Part shown: positions 1 to 9,866 of the stretch, piece by piece
Numbering within the stretch: position 1 is the stretch's first letter
Layout: every line of letters begins with the position of its first letter
Source: Streptococcus infantis
GTDB taxonomy: Bacteria > Bacillota > Bacilli > Lactobacillales > Streptococcaceae
Direction: 5' to 3'
Length of the DNA stretch: 64,000 nucleotides
Assembly (NCBI RefSeq): GCF_000963255.1
Contig: NZ_JYOV01000012.1
Location: forward strand, 62,001 to 126,000
Translations under genes and position numbers: made by a program
The notes under the pieces: generated by a model
What the model was told of the DNA's origin: nothing
Seen by the model: the letters and a program-made list of their open reading frames with translations, nothing else
Databases searched by the model: none

Positions 1-2
1 CG

Positions 3-1064
3 GAAGATAAGACTGGTTTAGGTTTTACACCTCAGTCAGCACTTGAAAAAGGTTTGGAAACTGGAGAAGTTTATTGCCAGCGTTGTTTCCGTCTTCGTCA
101 TTATAATGAAATCACAGATGTGCAGTTGACGGATGATGATTTCCTAAAACTCTTGCACGAGGTTGGAGATAGCGATGCCTTGGTGGTCAATGTCATTGAT
201 ATTTTTGACTTCAATGGCTCTGTTATCCCAGGTTTGCCACGCTTTGTGTCAGGTAATGATGTGCTTTTGGTTGGAAACAAAAAAGATATCCTACCTAAGT
301 CAGTGAAACCAGGTAAGATTAGCCAGTGGCTGATGGAGCGTGCCCATGAAGAAGGACTTCGTCCAGTCGATGTCGTCTTGACTTCTGCCCAAAATAAGCA
401 TGCTATCAGAGAAGTAATTGATAAGATTGAGCACTACCGTAAGGGACGTGATGTTTACGTAGTTGGTGTGACCAATGTCGGGAAATCAACCCTCATCAAC
501 GCTATCATCCAGGAAATCACGGGTGACCAGAACGTCATCACAACGTCACGCTTCCCAGGAACAACTCTAGATAAGATTGAGATTCCACTTGATGACGGTT
601 CTTATATCTATGATACGCCGGGGATTATCCACCGTCACCAGATGGCTCACTACTTGACTGCTAAAAACCTCAAGTATGTCAGCCCTAAAAAGGAAATCAA
701 ACCAAAAACCTATCAGCTAAACCCTGAACAAACCCTATTTTTAGGTGGATTGGGACGCTTTGACTTTATTGCAGGAGAAAAGCAAGGTTTTACAGCCTTC
801 TTTGACAATGAACTCAAACTTCATCGTACCAAGCTAGAGGGAGCTAGTGCCTTTTACGACAAGCACCTGGGAACTCTCCTCACACCACCAAATAACAAGG
901 AAAAAGAAGATTTTCCAAAACTAGTCCAACATGTATTTAACATCAAGGACAAGACAGACCTAGTCATCTCAGGACTAGGTTGGATCCGTGTAACAGGCAC
1001 CGCCAAAGTCGCCGTCTGGGCACCAGAAGGCGTCGCCGTCGTCACACGAAAAGCAATTATTTAA
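3..1064 (+). CDS. yqeH: Ribosome biogenesis GTPase YqeH, 5' truncated by the window
   Basis: Circularly permuted GTPase that assists 30S subunit assembly. The reading frame is open to the window edge, so the true start lies upstream. What is visible is the second half of a zinc finger (CQRC), then the G motifs in permuted order: NKKD (G4), SAQN (G5), GVTNVGKST (G1), the PGTT region (G2) and DTPG (G3), followed by the C-terminal RNA-binding region. The G4-G5-G1-G2-G3 order is diagnostic of the YqeH/YlqF/RsgA group. The first CxxC pair of the finger must lie before base 1. It is the first gene of a block continuing with yhbY and nadD. Confidence 0.95.
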   Translation, partial: EDKTGLGFTPQSALEKGLETGEVYCQRCFRLRHYNEITDVQLTDDDFLKLLHEVGDSDALVVNVIDIFDFNGSVIPGLPRFVSGNDVLLVGNKKDILPKSVKPGKISQWLMERAHEEGLRPVDVVLTSAQNKHAIREVIDKIEHYRKGRDVYVVGVTNVGKSTLINAIIQEITGDQNVITTSRFPGTTLDKIEIPLDDGSYIYDTPGIIHRHQMAHYLTAKNLKYVSPKKEIKPKTYQLNPEQTLFLGGLGRFDFIAGEKQGFTAFFDNELKLHRTKLEGASAFYDKHLGTLLTPPNNKEKEDFPKLVQHVFNIKDKTDLVISGLGWIRVTGTAKVAVWAPEGVAVVTRKAII

Positions 1065-1102
1065 AATAAAATCACCGAGCGAACAAAGTGAGCTCATAAA
1101 AA

Positions 1103-1257
1103 GATAGTTATTGCCGTGGTGTGATTGCCAATCTTTAGATTGGCAAGGGGCACAATTGAGACCTAGGCTCAATTGTGAGGTCAGGAAATCCATTTTTCAA
1201 AGATGAAATCATTGAAAAATTAGTTCCGACCGTCCCTCATCACCTAAAATAACTATC
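1103..1257 (+). other. Multi-hairpin palindromic intergenic element upstream of yhbY
   Basis: The 211-bp gap between yqeH and yhbY is enclosed by a 10-bp inverted repeat, GATAGTTATT at 1103-1112 and AATAACTATC at 1248-1257. Inside it are three perfect hairpins: TTGCCAATC/GATTGGCAA with a 4-nt loop (1125-1146), CACAATTGAG/CTCAATTGTG with a 7-nt loop (1151-1177) and TTTTTCAA/TTGAAAAA with an 11-nt loop (1193-1219). The layout resembles a structured RNA leader or a small hairpin-rich mobile repeat. I recognise neither a known riboswitch nor a T-box. Function unknown. Confidence 0.6.
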
Positions 1258-1275
1258 AAAAAAGGAAGAAAGAAT

Positions 1276-1587
1276 ATGTCACTAACATCAAAACAACGTG
1301 CCTTCCTCAACAGCCAGGCACACACCCTCAAACCCATCATCCAAATCGGGAAAAATGGTCTCAACGATCAAATCAAAACCAGCGTTCGTCAGGCTCTTGA
1401 CGCTCGTGAATTGATCAAGGTTACTCTCTTGCAAAACACAGATGAAAATATCCACGAAGTAGCTGAAATCTTGGAAGAAGAAATTGGTGTGGATACAGTC
1501 CAAAAAATCGGACGTATCTTGATTTTGTATAAACAATCAAGCAAGAAAGAAAATCGCAAGATTTCTAAAAAAGTTAAAGAAATCTAA
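1276..1587 (+). CDS. yhbY: YhbY-type CRM-domain RNA-binding protein
   Basis: Small 103-aa single-domain protein of the CRM (CRS1/YhbY) family, which associates with pre-50S ribosomal subunits. The family signature is clear: an N-terminal LTSKQRAFL, the K-P-x-x-Q-I-G-K-NGL segment around residues 18-29, and the ELIKV strand around residue 45, with a lysine-rich tail. The start is an ATG preceded by GGAAGAAAG. It sits between two other ribosome-related genes (yqeH upstream, rsfS further down), consistent with a ribosome-assembly role. A structured 155-bp element lies directly upstream and may be its leader. Confidence 0.93.
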   Translation: MSLTSKQRAFLNSQAHTLKPIIQIGKNGLNDQIKTSVRQALDARELIKVTLLQNTDENIHEVAEILEEEIGVDTVQKIGRILILYKQSSKKENRKISKKVKEI

Positions 1588-1638
1588 GAACGATACTCCC
1601 AAAAGCTGTTTTTACAGAAGAGTAAAGGAGATTAACCT

Positions 1639-2268
1639 ATGGCAATTGAATTATTAACTCCCTTTACAAAAGTGGAGTTAGAGCCAGAAATCAAGGATAA
1701 AAAACGCAAACAAGTAGGTATTTTGGGTGGAAATTTTAATCCCGTTCATAATGCCCATCTGATCGTGGCAGACCAAGTGCGCCAACAGTTGGGATTGGAC
1801 CAGGTTTTGCTCATGCCCGAATATCAACCACCTCACGTAGATAAAAAGGAAACCATTCCTGAACACCACCGTCTCAAAATGCTTGAGTTAGCGATTGATG
1901 GAATCGAGGGTCTAGCTATTGAAACCATCGAGCTAGAACGTAAGGGTATTTCTTACACATACGACACCATGAAGCTTCTAACAGAGAAGAATCCAGATAC
2001 AGATTATTATTTCATTATCGGTGCAGATATGGTAGACTATCTGCCTAAGTGGTATAGAATTGACGAATTGGTCGATTTGGTTCAGTTTGTGGGGGTTCAG
2101 CGTCCACGTTACAAGGCAGGGACTTCTTATCCAGTTATCTGGGTGGATGTGCCCCTCATGGATATTTCATCCAGCATGGTGCGTGATTTCATCGCCCAAG
2201 GACGCACACCTAACTTTCTCTTGCCAAAGCCAGTGCTAGACTATATCGAGAAAGAAGGACTTTATTGA
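1639..2268 (+). CDS. nadD: Nicotinate-nucleotide adenylyltransferase
   Basis: Transfers AMP from ATP to nicotinate mononucleotide to give deamido-NAD, the step before NAD synthetase. The 209-aa protein has the nucleotidyltransferase signature [12 protein letters not shown] near residue 29 (the GxFxPxHxxH motif) and a C-terminal ISSSMVR substrate-binding motif. The roughly 25 residues ahead of the Rossmann fold are an N-terminal extension also common in streptococcal NadD. The start has AAAGGAG upstream. The TGA stop overlaps the ATG of yqeK by one base, so the two genes are translationally coupled. Confidence 0.95.
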   Translation: MAIELLTPFTKVELEPEIKDKKRKQVGILGGNFNPVHNAHLIVADQVRQQLGLDQVLLMPEYQPPHVDKKETIPEHHRLKMLELAIDGIEGLAIETIELERKGISYTYDTMKLLTEKNPDTDYYFIIGADMVDYLPKWYRIDELVDLVQFVGVQRPRYKAGTSYPVIWVDVPLMDISSSMVRDFIAQGRTPNFLLPKPVLDYIEKEGLY

Positions 2269-2861
2269 TGGCATACCAGGACTATATCAACTGTTCCCGT
2301 GAAGAATTGTTAGAAAAAATGGCGGAGCTTCTACCTGAAAAACGCCTAACCCATTGTCTGGGTGTGGAGCGTGCAGCTATTGAGCTTGCAGAACGATTTG
2401 GAATTGATGTTGAGAAAGCTGGTCTAGCAGGCCTTCTTCATGACTATGCTAAAAAGCTATCAGATCAAGAGTTTCTAGACTTGATTGATCGATATCAACT
2501 AGATCCAGACCTCAAAAACTGGGGTAATAATGTTTGGCATGGTATGGTCGGTATCTACAAAATTCAGGAAGATTTGAACTTGCAAGACTCTGAAATTCTG
2601 CGTGCAATAGAAATTCATACAGTCGGAGCGAGTCAGATGACAGATTTTGACAAAGTTATCTATGTTGCAGACTACATCGAACATAATCGTGCCTTTCCAG
2701 GAGTAGATGAGGCGCGTGAAATTGCTGAACTATCGCTAAATAAGGCGGTGGCCTACGAGACAGCCCACACAGTAGAGCATTTAGCTCACCAAGGATTTCC
2801 CATCTATCCCCAAACCCTTGAAACCTATAACGCCTATGTGCACTATTTGAAAGAGGACTAA
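2268..2861 (+). CDS. yqeK: HD-domain hydrolase YqeK (Ap4A hydrolase family)
   Basis: Predicted bis(5'-nucleosyl)-tetraphosphatase (symmetrical type) of the HD superfamily. Visible motifs are an early histidine in RLTHCLGVE, the metal-binding GLLHDYAK near residue 56, HGMVG, and VIYVADYIE in the C-terminal half. I chose the ATG at 2268, which overlaps the nadD stop as TGATG; a TTG just before it is less likely. The nadD-yqeK pairing is conserved in Firmicutes. The family assignment is firm; the exact substrate is inferred from characterised family members. Confidence 0.93.
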   Translation: MAYQDYINCSREELLEKMAELLPEKRLTHCLGVERAAIELAERFGIDVEKAGLAGLLHDYAKKLSDQEFLDLIDRYQLDPDLKNWGNNVWHGMVGIYKIQEDLNLQDSEILRAIEIHTVGASQMTDFDKVIYVADYIEHNRAFPGVDEAREIAELSLNKAVAYETAHTVEHLAHQGFPIYPQTLETYNAYVHYLKED

Positions 2862-3362
2862 ATGAAGACGGCTTTTATAATCATTGATGTTCAGAATATT
2901 TTAGTGGAAACTGGGTTTCAGACAAAAAGTCTATTGGAAAAAATTTCTTATTTACAAAACCAGGCTAGAAGCAAGAATATCGAAATTATCTATGTTCAAC
3001 ATATTGAGAGCCCTGAAGCCCAAACATCAGAAGATTGGCAGTTATCTGAGTTTTTAAGTCGAAAACCTAATGAAAAGGTCTTTCAGAAGAAGTATAACAG
3101 TATTTTCAAAGAAACTGGTTTAAAAGAATACTTGGATAAACAGGGGATTGAAAAATTAGTTTTATGTGGTATGCAGACAGAATATTGTGTGGATACCTCT
3201 GTCAAGGTTGCCTTTGAATATGGCTATCAGCTTATTATTCCAGAAGGAACTTGCACGACGTTTGATGGCGATGACATTCCAGCAGAAACGATAAATGAAT
3301 TTTATGAGGGCATTTGGGAGGGGCGCTTTGCAGATGTCCTAGATTACAAACATATTTTCTAG
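2862..3362 (+). CDS. Isochorismatase-family cysteine hydrolase
   Basis: 166-aa alpha/beta hydrolase of the isochorismatase-like superfamily, which contains nicotinamidases, N-carbamoyl hydrolases and related amidases. The family triad can be read: Asp in FIIIDVQN near residue 9, Lys in the FQKKYNS stretch, and Cys in LCGMQTEYCVDTS near the middle, preceded by the usual GM cis-peptide region. It starts immediately after the yqeK stop and belongs to the same transcription unit. Position among NAD-related genes is compatible with nicotinamidase activity, but the sequence does not prove the substrate. Confidence 0.88.
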   Translation: MKTAFIIIDVQNILVETGFQTKSLLEKISYLQNQARSKNIEIIYVQHIESPEAQTSEDWQLSEFLSRKPNEKVFQKKYNSIFKETGLKEYLDKQGIEKLVLCGMQTEYCVDTSVKVAFEYGYQLIIPEGTCTTFDGDDIPAETINEFYEGIWEGRFADVLDYKHIF

Positions 3363-3374
3363 AAAGAGGATTAA

Positions 3375-3826
<452 letters not shown>

Positions 3827-3838
3827 GCGTTACAATTG

Positions 3839-3868
3839 AACTCAGTTGCAGTCAACTGGGTTTTATTT
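3839..3868 (+). terminator. Rho-independent terminator after rsfS
   Basis: AACTCAGTTG and CAACTGGGTT form a 10-bp stem (one G-T pair) with a CAGT loop, followed by TTTTATTT. It closes the yqeH-rsfS block just after the palindromic element. Confidence 0.75.
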
Positions 3869-3944
3869 GCTTATTTTAGAAGAAAATTGATTGAAAGGTA
3901 AAGGGCGAGTGGTGTTTGCCATGGACGCTCTTGGTATCATGATT

Positions 3945-4685
3945 ATGGCAACTTATGAAACTTTTGCGGCGGTATATGATGCGGTCATGGATGATAGTTT
4001 ATACGACAAATGGACGGACTTTTCGCTACGCCATTTGCCTAAAACCAAGGACAGAAAGAAACTCTTGGAATTGGCTTGTGGGACAGGGATTCAGTCTGTG
4101 CGCTTTTCTCAAGCTGGCTTTGATGTGACTGGGCTTGATTTGAGTGCGGATATGTTGAAGATTGCTGAGAATAGAGCTACTTCAGCCAAGCAAAAGATTG
4201 ATTTTATTGAAGGCAATATGCTGGATTTATCTAAGGCTGGTAAATACGATTTTGTCACTTGTTATTCGGACTCTATCTGCTACATGCAAGATGAAGTGGA
4301 GGTTGGAGACGTCTTTAAGGAAGTGTACAATGCCCTCAATGAAGATGGCGTCTTTATCTTTGATGTGCATTCGACTTACCAGACAGATGAGGTCTTCCCA
4401 GGTTATTCTTATCATGAAAATGCGGAAGACTTCGCTATGCTTTGGGATACCTATGAGGACGATGCTCCTCACTCTATCGTGCATGAACTGACCTTCTTTG
4501 TCAAGGAGACAGACGGTTCCTTTAGCCGTCATGATGAAGTCCATGAAGAGCGTACTTATGAAGTCTTAACCTATGATATTCTGCTGGAACAGGCTGGCTT
4601 TAAATCCTTTAAACTCTTTGCAGACTTTGAAGACAAGGAGCCAACAAAAACCAGTACCCGTTGGTTTTTTGTGGTGCAGAAGTAG
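3945..4685 (+). CDS. Class I SAM-dependent methyltransferase
   Basis: 246-aa methyltransferase with a Rossmann fold. Motif I is LELACGTGIQS near residue 40, the acidic end of strand 2 is GLDLSADML, and motif II follows as IEGNMLDL; a family C-terminal half with FDVHSTYQTDE follows. The substrate is not evident. Several starts are possible (TTG 3891, ATG 3921, ATG 3945). I take 3945 because the protein then begins MATYETFAAVYD, the usual N terminus of this streptococcal family, although the ribosome site there is poor. It follows rsfS after a terminator and leads a small unit with the next two genes. Confidence 0.85.
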   Translation: MATYETFAAVYDAVMDDSLYDKWTDFSLRHLPKTKDRKKLLELACGTGIQSVRFSQAGFDVTGLDLSADMLKIAENRATSAKQKIDFIEGNMLDLSKAGKYDFVTCYSDSICYMQDEVEVGDVFKEVYNALNEDGVFIFDVHSTYQTDEVFPGYSYHENAEDFAMLWDTYEDDAPHSIVHELTFFVKETDGSFSRHDEVHEERTYEVLTYDILLEQAGFKSFKLFADFEDKEPTKTSTRWFFVVQK

Positions 4686-4694
4686 GAGATGGAT

Positions 4695-5087
4695 ATGGTT
4701 CGATCAAAATATTCTTGGGAAGAAGTTTCGCAGTTTAATCGTATCCGTCAAAATGGAACGCTTTGGGAAAAAGATGGGCAGTACTTCTATGTTCAGGAAG
4801 AAGGGACCGTGTTTTCAGAGTTAGTCGTTTACGATATGTCTAAGAAACTTTTTGATATGTTAGTAAATGGAATAAAATCAGAGGATGATATCCGACATAT
4901 GCTGATGTATGGAACATGGCCAATGACGGTTGCTGGATGCCATAGACCAACAATGTTGATAGCTTATCCTGAGTTACAAAAAAATTATAGCAACGAACAA
5001 CTGGCAGAAATCCTTCCAGTAGGAGAAAAACAATGGCTTAACTGGAGAGGAAGATTGCCTGAGCGGTATCGTAGATTTCGTCATTAG
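4695..5087 (+). CDS. Uncharacterised 130-aa protein
   Basis: I do not recognise a family. The protein is soluble, with no signal peptide or membrane segment, and rich in tryptophan and tyrosine, ending in a basic RERYRR-like tail (PERYRRFRH). The middle contains [18 protein letters not shown], with one cysteine and one histidine close together. The start was set at the second ATG (4695): the GGAG of TAGGAG ends immediately before the first ATG (4689), giving no spacing, and is 6 bases from the second. It lies between a methyltransferase and tmcAL, almost certainly co-transcribed with them. Confidence 0.75.
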   Translation: MVRSKYSWEEVSQFNRIRQNGTLWEKDGQYFYVQEEGTVFSELVVYDMSKKLFDMLVNGIKSEDDIRHMLMYGTWPMTVAGCHRPTMLIAYPELQKNYSNEQLAEILPVGEKQWLNWRGRLPERYRRFRH

Positions 5088-5101
5088 ATAGGGAGAACAT
5101 C

Positions 5102-6199
5102 ATGACTATCACAGGTATTATCGCGGAGTTCAATCCTTTTCATAATGGCCATAAATACTTGCTGGAACAGGCAGATGGCCTGAAAATTGTGGCCATGTCT
5201 GGGAATTTTGTTCAACGTGGCGAACCTGCTATTGTGGACAAGTGGACACGGGCTCAAATGGCACTAGAGAATGGTGCAGATTTAGTTGTAGAATTGCCCT
5301 TTTTAGTCAGTATTCAGGCGGCGGATTTTTTCGGCCAAGGTGCAGTGGCTATCTTGGCTCGTTTGGGAATTGATACCTTAGCCTTTGGGACAGAGGAAGT
5401 TCTGGATTATCAGAAAATTGCTGACCTATACTCAGAACGTGGTCAAGAGATGGAGAAATTTGTGGATAATTTACCTGATTCTCTTTCTTATCCCCAGAAA
5501 ACCCAAGCTATGTGGAAGGAATTTGCAGGTCTTGATTTTTCTGGTGATACGCCCAATCATGTCCTTGCTCTTGCCTATGCCAAGGCAGTCGCGGGGCGCA
5601 ACATCAAACTTCATCCAATTCAACGTCAGGGAGCGGGTTACCATTCGGTGGATAAGGATGTTGACTTTGCCTCAGCGACAGCTCTTCGTCAGCATCAAAA
5701 TGATCAAAATTTCTTAGAACGTTTTATGCCTTCGGTTGCTCTTTTTGAAAATGCTAGCAAGGTAAACTGGGAAGATTATTATCCTTTGCTTCGCTATCAA
5801 ATCTTGTCAAATCCAGATCTAACAACCATCTATCAGGTCAATCAAGAAATGGCGGTGCGCATCAAGGAGGCTATTAAGATGTCACAGAATTTGGAAGAAT
5901 TGGTAGAGTCAGTTGCCACTAAACGCTATACCAAAGCACGTGTCAGACGCCTCTTGATCTATATCTTAGTGCAGGCAAGAGAAAGTAATCTGCCAGAAGC
6001 CATTCATGTCCTTGGATTTACTGAAAAAGGCAGGCAACACCTCAAGTTTCTGAAAGGGCAGGTTAGTCTAGTCAGCCGAATTGGCAAAGAACCCTGGGAT
6101 GCCATAACCCAAAAGGCAGACCAAATTTATCAACTGGGACACCCAAGTATCGCAGAACAAAATTTTGGTCGAGTGCCAATTAAAATTGAATCAAACTGA
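5102..6199 (+). CDS. tmcAL: tRNA(Met) cytidine acetate ligase TmcAL
   Basis: Forms N4-acetylcytidine at the wobble position of elongator tRNA-Met using acetate and ATP (formerly YlbM). The N-terminal nucleotidyltransferase signature [13 protein letters not shown] (residues 4-16) carries the HxGH motif, followed by [14 protein letters not shown] and KWTRAQMAL, both typical of the family. The length of 365 aa is slightly below the roughly 400 aa of the Bacillus protein. GGGAGAAC precedes the ATG. A terminator lies directly after the stop. Confidence 0.92.
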   Translation: MTITGIIAEFNPFHNGHKYLLEQADGLKIVAMSGNFVQRGEPAIVDKWTRAQMALENGADLVVELPFLVSIQAADFFGQGAVAILARLGIDTLAFGTEEVLDYQKIADLYSERGQEMEKFVDNLPDSLSYPQKTQAMWKEFAGLDFSGDTPNHVLALAYAKAVAGRNIKLHPIQRQGAGYHSVDKDVDFASATALRQHQNDQNFLERFMPSVALFENASKVNWEDYYPLLRYQILSNPDLTTIYQVNQEMAVRIKEAIKMSQNLEELVESVATKRYTKARVRRLLIYILVQARESNLPEAIHVLGFTEKGRQHLKFLKGQVSLVSRIGKEPWDAITQKADQIYQLGHPSIAEQNFGRVPIKIESN

Positions 6200-6224
6200 G
6201 TCTACTTTGAGGTAGGCTTTTTTA
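6199..6224 (+). terminator. Terminator after tmcAL
   Basis: AGTCTAC and GTAGGCT form a stem (one G-T pair) followed by six T residues. A near copy of this terminator follows yoeB at 6849-6872. Confidence 0.75.
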
Positions 6225-6264
6225 GTTTTTTTCGAATAAAATAAATAGATAGAAAAGGAAAAAT

Positions 6265-6306
6265 CTTGTACAAGTTCCTGACAATTTTATTCTTTTCGTG
6301 TATAAT
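6265..6306 (+). promoter_or_regulatory. yefM-yoeB promoter with TGTACA operator
   Basis: CTGACA at 6278-6283, a 17-bp spacer and TATAAT at 6301-6306 form a strong sigma-A promoter. Just upstream is the perfect palindrome CTTGTACAAG (6265-6274), whose core TGTACA is the core motif of YefM operators described for the E. coli system. Autorepression by YefM-YoeB is therefore likely. Confidence 0.75.
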
Positions 6307-6336
6307 AATGGAAAAGAGGTAAAACGAGGTATGGTT

Positions 6337-6591
6337 ATGGAAGCAGTTCTTTACTCAACATTCCGAAATCATTTAAAGGACTATATGAAGAAGGTAAACG
6401 ATGAGTTTGAACCTTTGACAGTGGTCAACAAAAATCCTGACGAGGATATTGTCGTCCTTTCAAAGAGTGAGTGGGATAGTATTCAAGAAACCGTGAGAAT
6501 TGCTCAGAATAAGGAGCTTTCTGACAAGGTCTTGCGAGGAATGTCCCAAGTTCGTGCAGGACATACTCAGGTTCATGTGATTGAGGAGTGA
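6337..6591 (+). CDS. yefM: YefM antitoxin (Phd/YefM family)
   Basis: 84-aa antitoxin that neutralises YoeB and represses its own promoter. The N-terminal MEAVLYSTFRNHLKDYMKKV and the later VVLSKSEWDSIQET segment form the YefM DNA-binding and dimer fold; the acidic C-terminal tail wraps the toxin. I chose the ATG at 6337: CGAGGT lies 6-7 bases upstream, whereas it almost touches the ATG at 6331. The stop is 3 bases before the yoeB start. The pair closely resembles the characterised pneumococcal yefM-yoeB system. Confidence 0.93.
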   Translation: MEAVLYSTFRNHLKDYMKKVNDEFEPLTVVNKNPDEDIVVLSKSEWDSIQETVRIAQNKELSDKVLRGMSQVRAGHTQVHVIEE

Positions 6592-6594
6592 TGG

Positions 6595-6849
6595 ATGCTA
6601 CTCAAGTTTACAGAAGATGCCTGGGCGGATTATTGCTACTGGCAAACTCAAGACAAGAAAACGCTAAAAAGAATCAACAAACTAATCAAGGATATTCAAC
6701 GCGATCCTTTCACAGGCGTAGGTAAACCAGAACCGCTTAAATATGACTATCAAGGAGCTTGGTCACGTCGTATTGACGCAGAAAATCGCTTGATTTACAT
6801 GATGGATGGTGATAGCATTGCTTTCTTATCCTTCAAAGACCATTATTAA
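6595..6849 (+). CDS. yoeB: YoeB toxin (RelE-type mRNA interferase)
   Basis: 84-aa ribosome-dependent endoribonuclease that cleaves mRNA in the A site. The family core can be read: KLIKDIQRDPFTGVGKPEPLKY, then WSRRIDAENRLIYMM, and the C-terminal SFKDHY whose His-Tyr end is catalytic in E. coli YoeB. The glutamate of GKPEPL and the arginine pair WSRR occupy the other expected active-site positions, so the toxin looks intact. It is translated with yefM from one mRNA ending at a terminator at 6849. Confidence 0.93.
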   Translation: MLLKFTEDAWADYCYWQTQDKKTLKRINKLIKDIQRDPFTGVGKPEPLKYDYQGAWSRRIDAENRLIYMMDGDSIAFLSFKDHY

Positions 6850-6872
6850 GTCTACTGTCAAGTAGGCTTTTT
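6849..6872 (+). terminator. Terminator after yoeB
   Basis: AGTCTAC and GTAGGCT stem, with five T residues, overlapping the last base of yoeB. It is nearly identical to the terminator at 6199, so the yefM-yoeB cassette is framed by two copies. Confidence 0.7.
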
Positions 6873-6988
6873 AACTTATTTTTTTCTAAAAAAATCTTTA
6901 AAAATTTACTTAGGGAGAATAGCCTATTTTATTAGGGAAAATAAGGATTTTTAGCCTTAAAATGACCAAAATAACTTCAAATTAAGGT

Positions 6989-7017
6989 TTGTTAAAAATG
7001 ATTTTTTATGGTAGAAT
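6989..7017 (+). promoter_or_regulatory. rny promoter
   Basis: TTGTTA at 6989-6994, a 17-bp spacer and TAGAAT at 7012-7017, giving a leader of about 43 nt before rny. The sequence from 6873 to 6988 is AT-rich with nothing else recognisable. Confidence 0.65.
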
Positions 7018-7066
7018 GTATAAGAATGCATATCATTCGGATAAACAAATAAATTGAGGTAAAAAC

Positions 7067-8680
7067 ATGGAAATTATGGCGATTGTTATCGTTGTTTTTG
7101 CCGTCATCATTGGTTTAGTCATTGGATATGTCAGCATCTCAGTCAAGATGAAATCATCACAAGAAGCTGCAGAGCTGATGCTTTTAAATGCTGAACAAGA
7201 AGCAACTAATTTACGAGGACAAGCTGAGCGCGAAGCGGATTTATTACTCAATGAAGCTAAGAGCGAAAGCAAGTCTCTTAAAAAAGAAGCACTATTGGAG
7301 GCCAAAGAAGAAGCCAGAAAATACCGTGAAGAAGTGGACGCTGAATTTAAATCAGAACGTCAAGAACTCAAGCAAATCGAAAGTCGTTTGACCGAACGTG
7401 CTAGCAGTCTTGATCGTAAAGATGACAATTTGACGAACAAAGAAAAAACACTTGAACAAAAAGAACAAAGTATTTCTGATAGAGCAAAAAACCTTGATGT
7501 ACGTGAAGAACAACTAGAAGAAATTGAGAAACAAAAGCAAGCTGAACTAGAGCGTATCGGAACTTTGACTCAGTCGGAAGCAAAAGACATTATCTTGGCT
7601 CAGACAGAGGAAAACTTGACTAAGGAAATTGCTAGTCGCATTCGTGAGGCTGAGCAAGAAGTTAAGGAACGTTCAGATAAACTGGCTAAGGATATCTTGG
7701 CCCAAGCCATGCAGAGAATTGCTGGTGAGTACGTGGCTGAGTCTACCAACTCTACGGTTCATCTGCCTGATGATACCATGAAAGGTCGTATCATTGGTCG
7801 TGAAGGGCGTAATATCCGTACTTTTGAAAGTTTGACAGGGGTTGATGTTATCATTGATGATACGCCAGAAGTGGTAACCTTGTCAGGTTTTGATCCTATC
7901 CGTCGCGAGATTGCCCGTATGACGATGGAAACCTTGCTTAAGGATGGACGTATCCACCCAGCTCGTATCGAAGAGTTGGTTGAGAAAAATCGTCAAGAGA
8001 TTGATAATAAGATTCGTGAATATGGTGAAGCCGCAGCCTATGAAATTGGTGCACCAAACCTTCACCCAGACTTGATGAAGATCATGGGTCGCTTGCAGTT
8101 CCGTACTTCATACGGACAAAATGTCTTGCGTCATTCGATTGAAGTTGCTAAGTTGGCTGGTATCATGGCTAGCGAACTTGGTGAGAATGCTACCCTTGCT
8201 CGTCGCGCGGGATTCCTTCACGATATTGGTAAAGCCATTGACCGTGAGGTAGAAGGTAGCCACGTTGAGATTGGTACTGAGTTGGCTCGCAAGTACAAGG
8301 AGCATCCAGTCGTGATTAACACCATTGCCAGTCACCACGGAGATGTAGAACCTGAAAGTGTGATCGCAGTCATCGTTGCTGCAGCGGATGCCTTAAGCGC
8401 AGCCCGTCCAGGAGCTCGTAGCGAATCGCTTGAAAGCTACATCAAACGTCTCCATGATCTTGAAGAAATTGCTAATAGCTTTGAAGGGGTTCAAAATAGC
8501 TTTGCCCTTCAAGCTGGTCGTGAAATCCGCATCATGGTAAACCCAGGTCAAATCAAGGACGACAAGGTCACAATCTTGGCTCACAAAGTTCGTGAGAAAA
8601 TCGAAAACAATCTCGATTATCCAGGAAATATTAAGGTAACCGTGATTCGTGAACTTCGTGCAGTTGATTATGCAAAATAA
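7067..8680 (+). CDS. rny: Ribonuclease Y
   Basis: Membrane-anchored endoribonuclease that initiates decay of many mRNAs. The 537-aa protein has an N-terminal transmembrane helix (residues about 4-22), a long charged coiled coil (about 30-190), a KH domain with [15 protein letters not shown] near residue 240, and an HD domain with FLHDIGKA (metal-binding His-Asp) and [15 protein letters not shown] precedes the ATG. It is transcribed alone, between its own promoter and a terminator at 8686. Confidence 0.97.
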   Translation: MEIMAIVIVVFAVIIGLVIGYVSISVKMKSSQEAAELMLLNAEQEATNLRGQAEREADLLLNEAKSESKSLKKEALLEAKEEARKYREEVDAEFKSERQELKQIESRLTERASSLDRKDDNLTNKEKTLEQKEQSISDRAKNLDVREEQLEEIEKQKQAELERIGTLTQSEAKDIILAQTEENLTKEIASRIREAEQEVKERSDKLAKDILAQAMQRIAGEYVAESTNSTVHLPDDTMKGRIIGREGRNIRTFESLTGVDVIIDDTPEVVTLSGFDPIRREIARMTMETLLKDGRIHPARIEELVEKNRQEIDNKIREYGEAAAYEIGAPNLHPDLMKIMGRLQFRTSYGQNVLRHSIEVAKLAGIMASELGENATLARRAGFLHDIGKAIDREVEGSHVEIGTELARKYKEHPVVINTIASHHGDVEPESVIAVIVAAADALSAARPGARSESLESYIKRLHDLEEIANSFEGVQNSFALQAGREIRIMVNPGQIKDDKVTILAHKVREKIENNLDYPGNIKVTVIRELRAVDYAK

Positions 8681-8685
8681 ATAAG

Positions 8686-8715
8686 AAAGAGCAGTTGAAA
8701 AATTACTGCTTTTTT
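8686..8715 (+). terminator. Terminator after rny
   Basis: AAAGAGCAG pairs with CTGCTTTTT across an AT-rich loop and runs into a T tract. TGTTACACT just after it is a candidate extended -10 for gmk. Confidence 0.65.
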
Positions 8716-8759
8716 GTTACACTAGATAGAAAGATTGTAGCGAGCAGAAATGGCTTTAG

Positions 8760-9443
<684 letters not shown>

Positions 9444-9467
9444 ACTATAGAAAACAGGTACAAACAA

Positions 9468-9782
9468 ATGATGCTTAAACCCTCTATCGATACCTTGCTT
9501 GATAAGGTACCATCAAAATATTCACTCGTAATCTTGGAAGCAAAACGTGCTCACGAATTAGAAGCTGGAGCACCTCCAACTCAAGAATTTAAATCTGAGA
9601 AATCTACTCTTCGTGCCTTGGAAGAAATTGAATCAGGGAATGTAACCATCCATCCAGATCCAGAAGGAAAACGCGAAGCTGTTCGTCGTCGTATCGAAGA
9701 AGAAAGACGATTGAAAGAAGAAGAAGAAAAGAAAATCAAAGAGCAAATCGCGAAAGAAAAAGAAGAAGGTGAAAAAATTTAA
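9468..9782 (+). CDS. rpoZ: RNA polymerase omega subunit
   Basis: Omega helps fold and assemble the beta' subunit of RNA polymerase. The 104-aa protein starts [11 protein letters not shown] and contains the conserved [20 protein letters not shown] segment, followed by [10 protein letters not shown]. The last 35 residues are a highly charged Glu/Lys helix, longer than in enteric omega but usual for streptococci. Two adjacent ATG codons (9468, 9471) could serve as start. Confidence 0.95.
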   Translation: MMLKPSIDTLLDKVPSKYSLVILEAKRAHELEAGAPPTQEFKSEKSTLRALEEIESGNVTIHPDPEGKREAVRRRIEEERRLKEEEEKKIKEQIAKEKEEGEKI

Positions 9783-9866
9783 GGTTGGGGGGACTCAATC
9801 TTATTTTTTCTATTGCAAGAATACTCAATTAATTAAAAGGATTTAAGAAGAGAAGGAGGTGAGGAT

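Noticed and set aside
3891-3944. Upstream TTG and ATG starts for the methyltransferase
   Set aside because: They add residues not typical of the family N terminus. The choice is not certain because 3945 lacks a good ribosome site.
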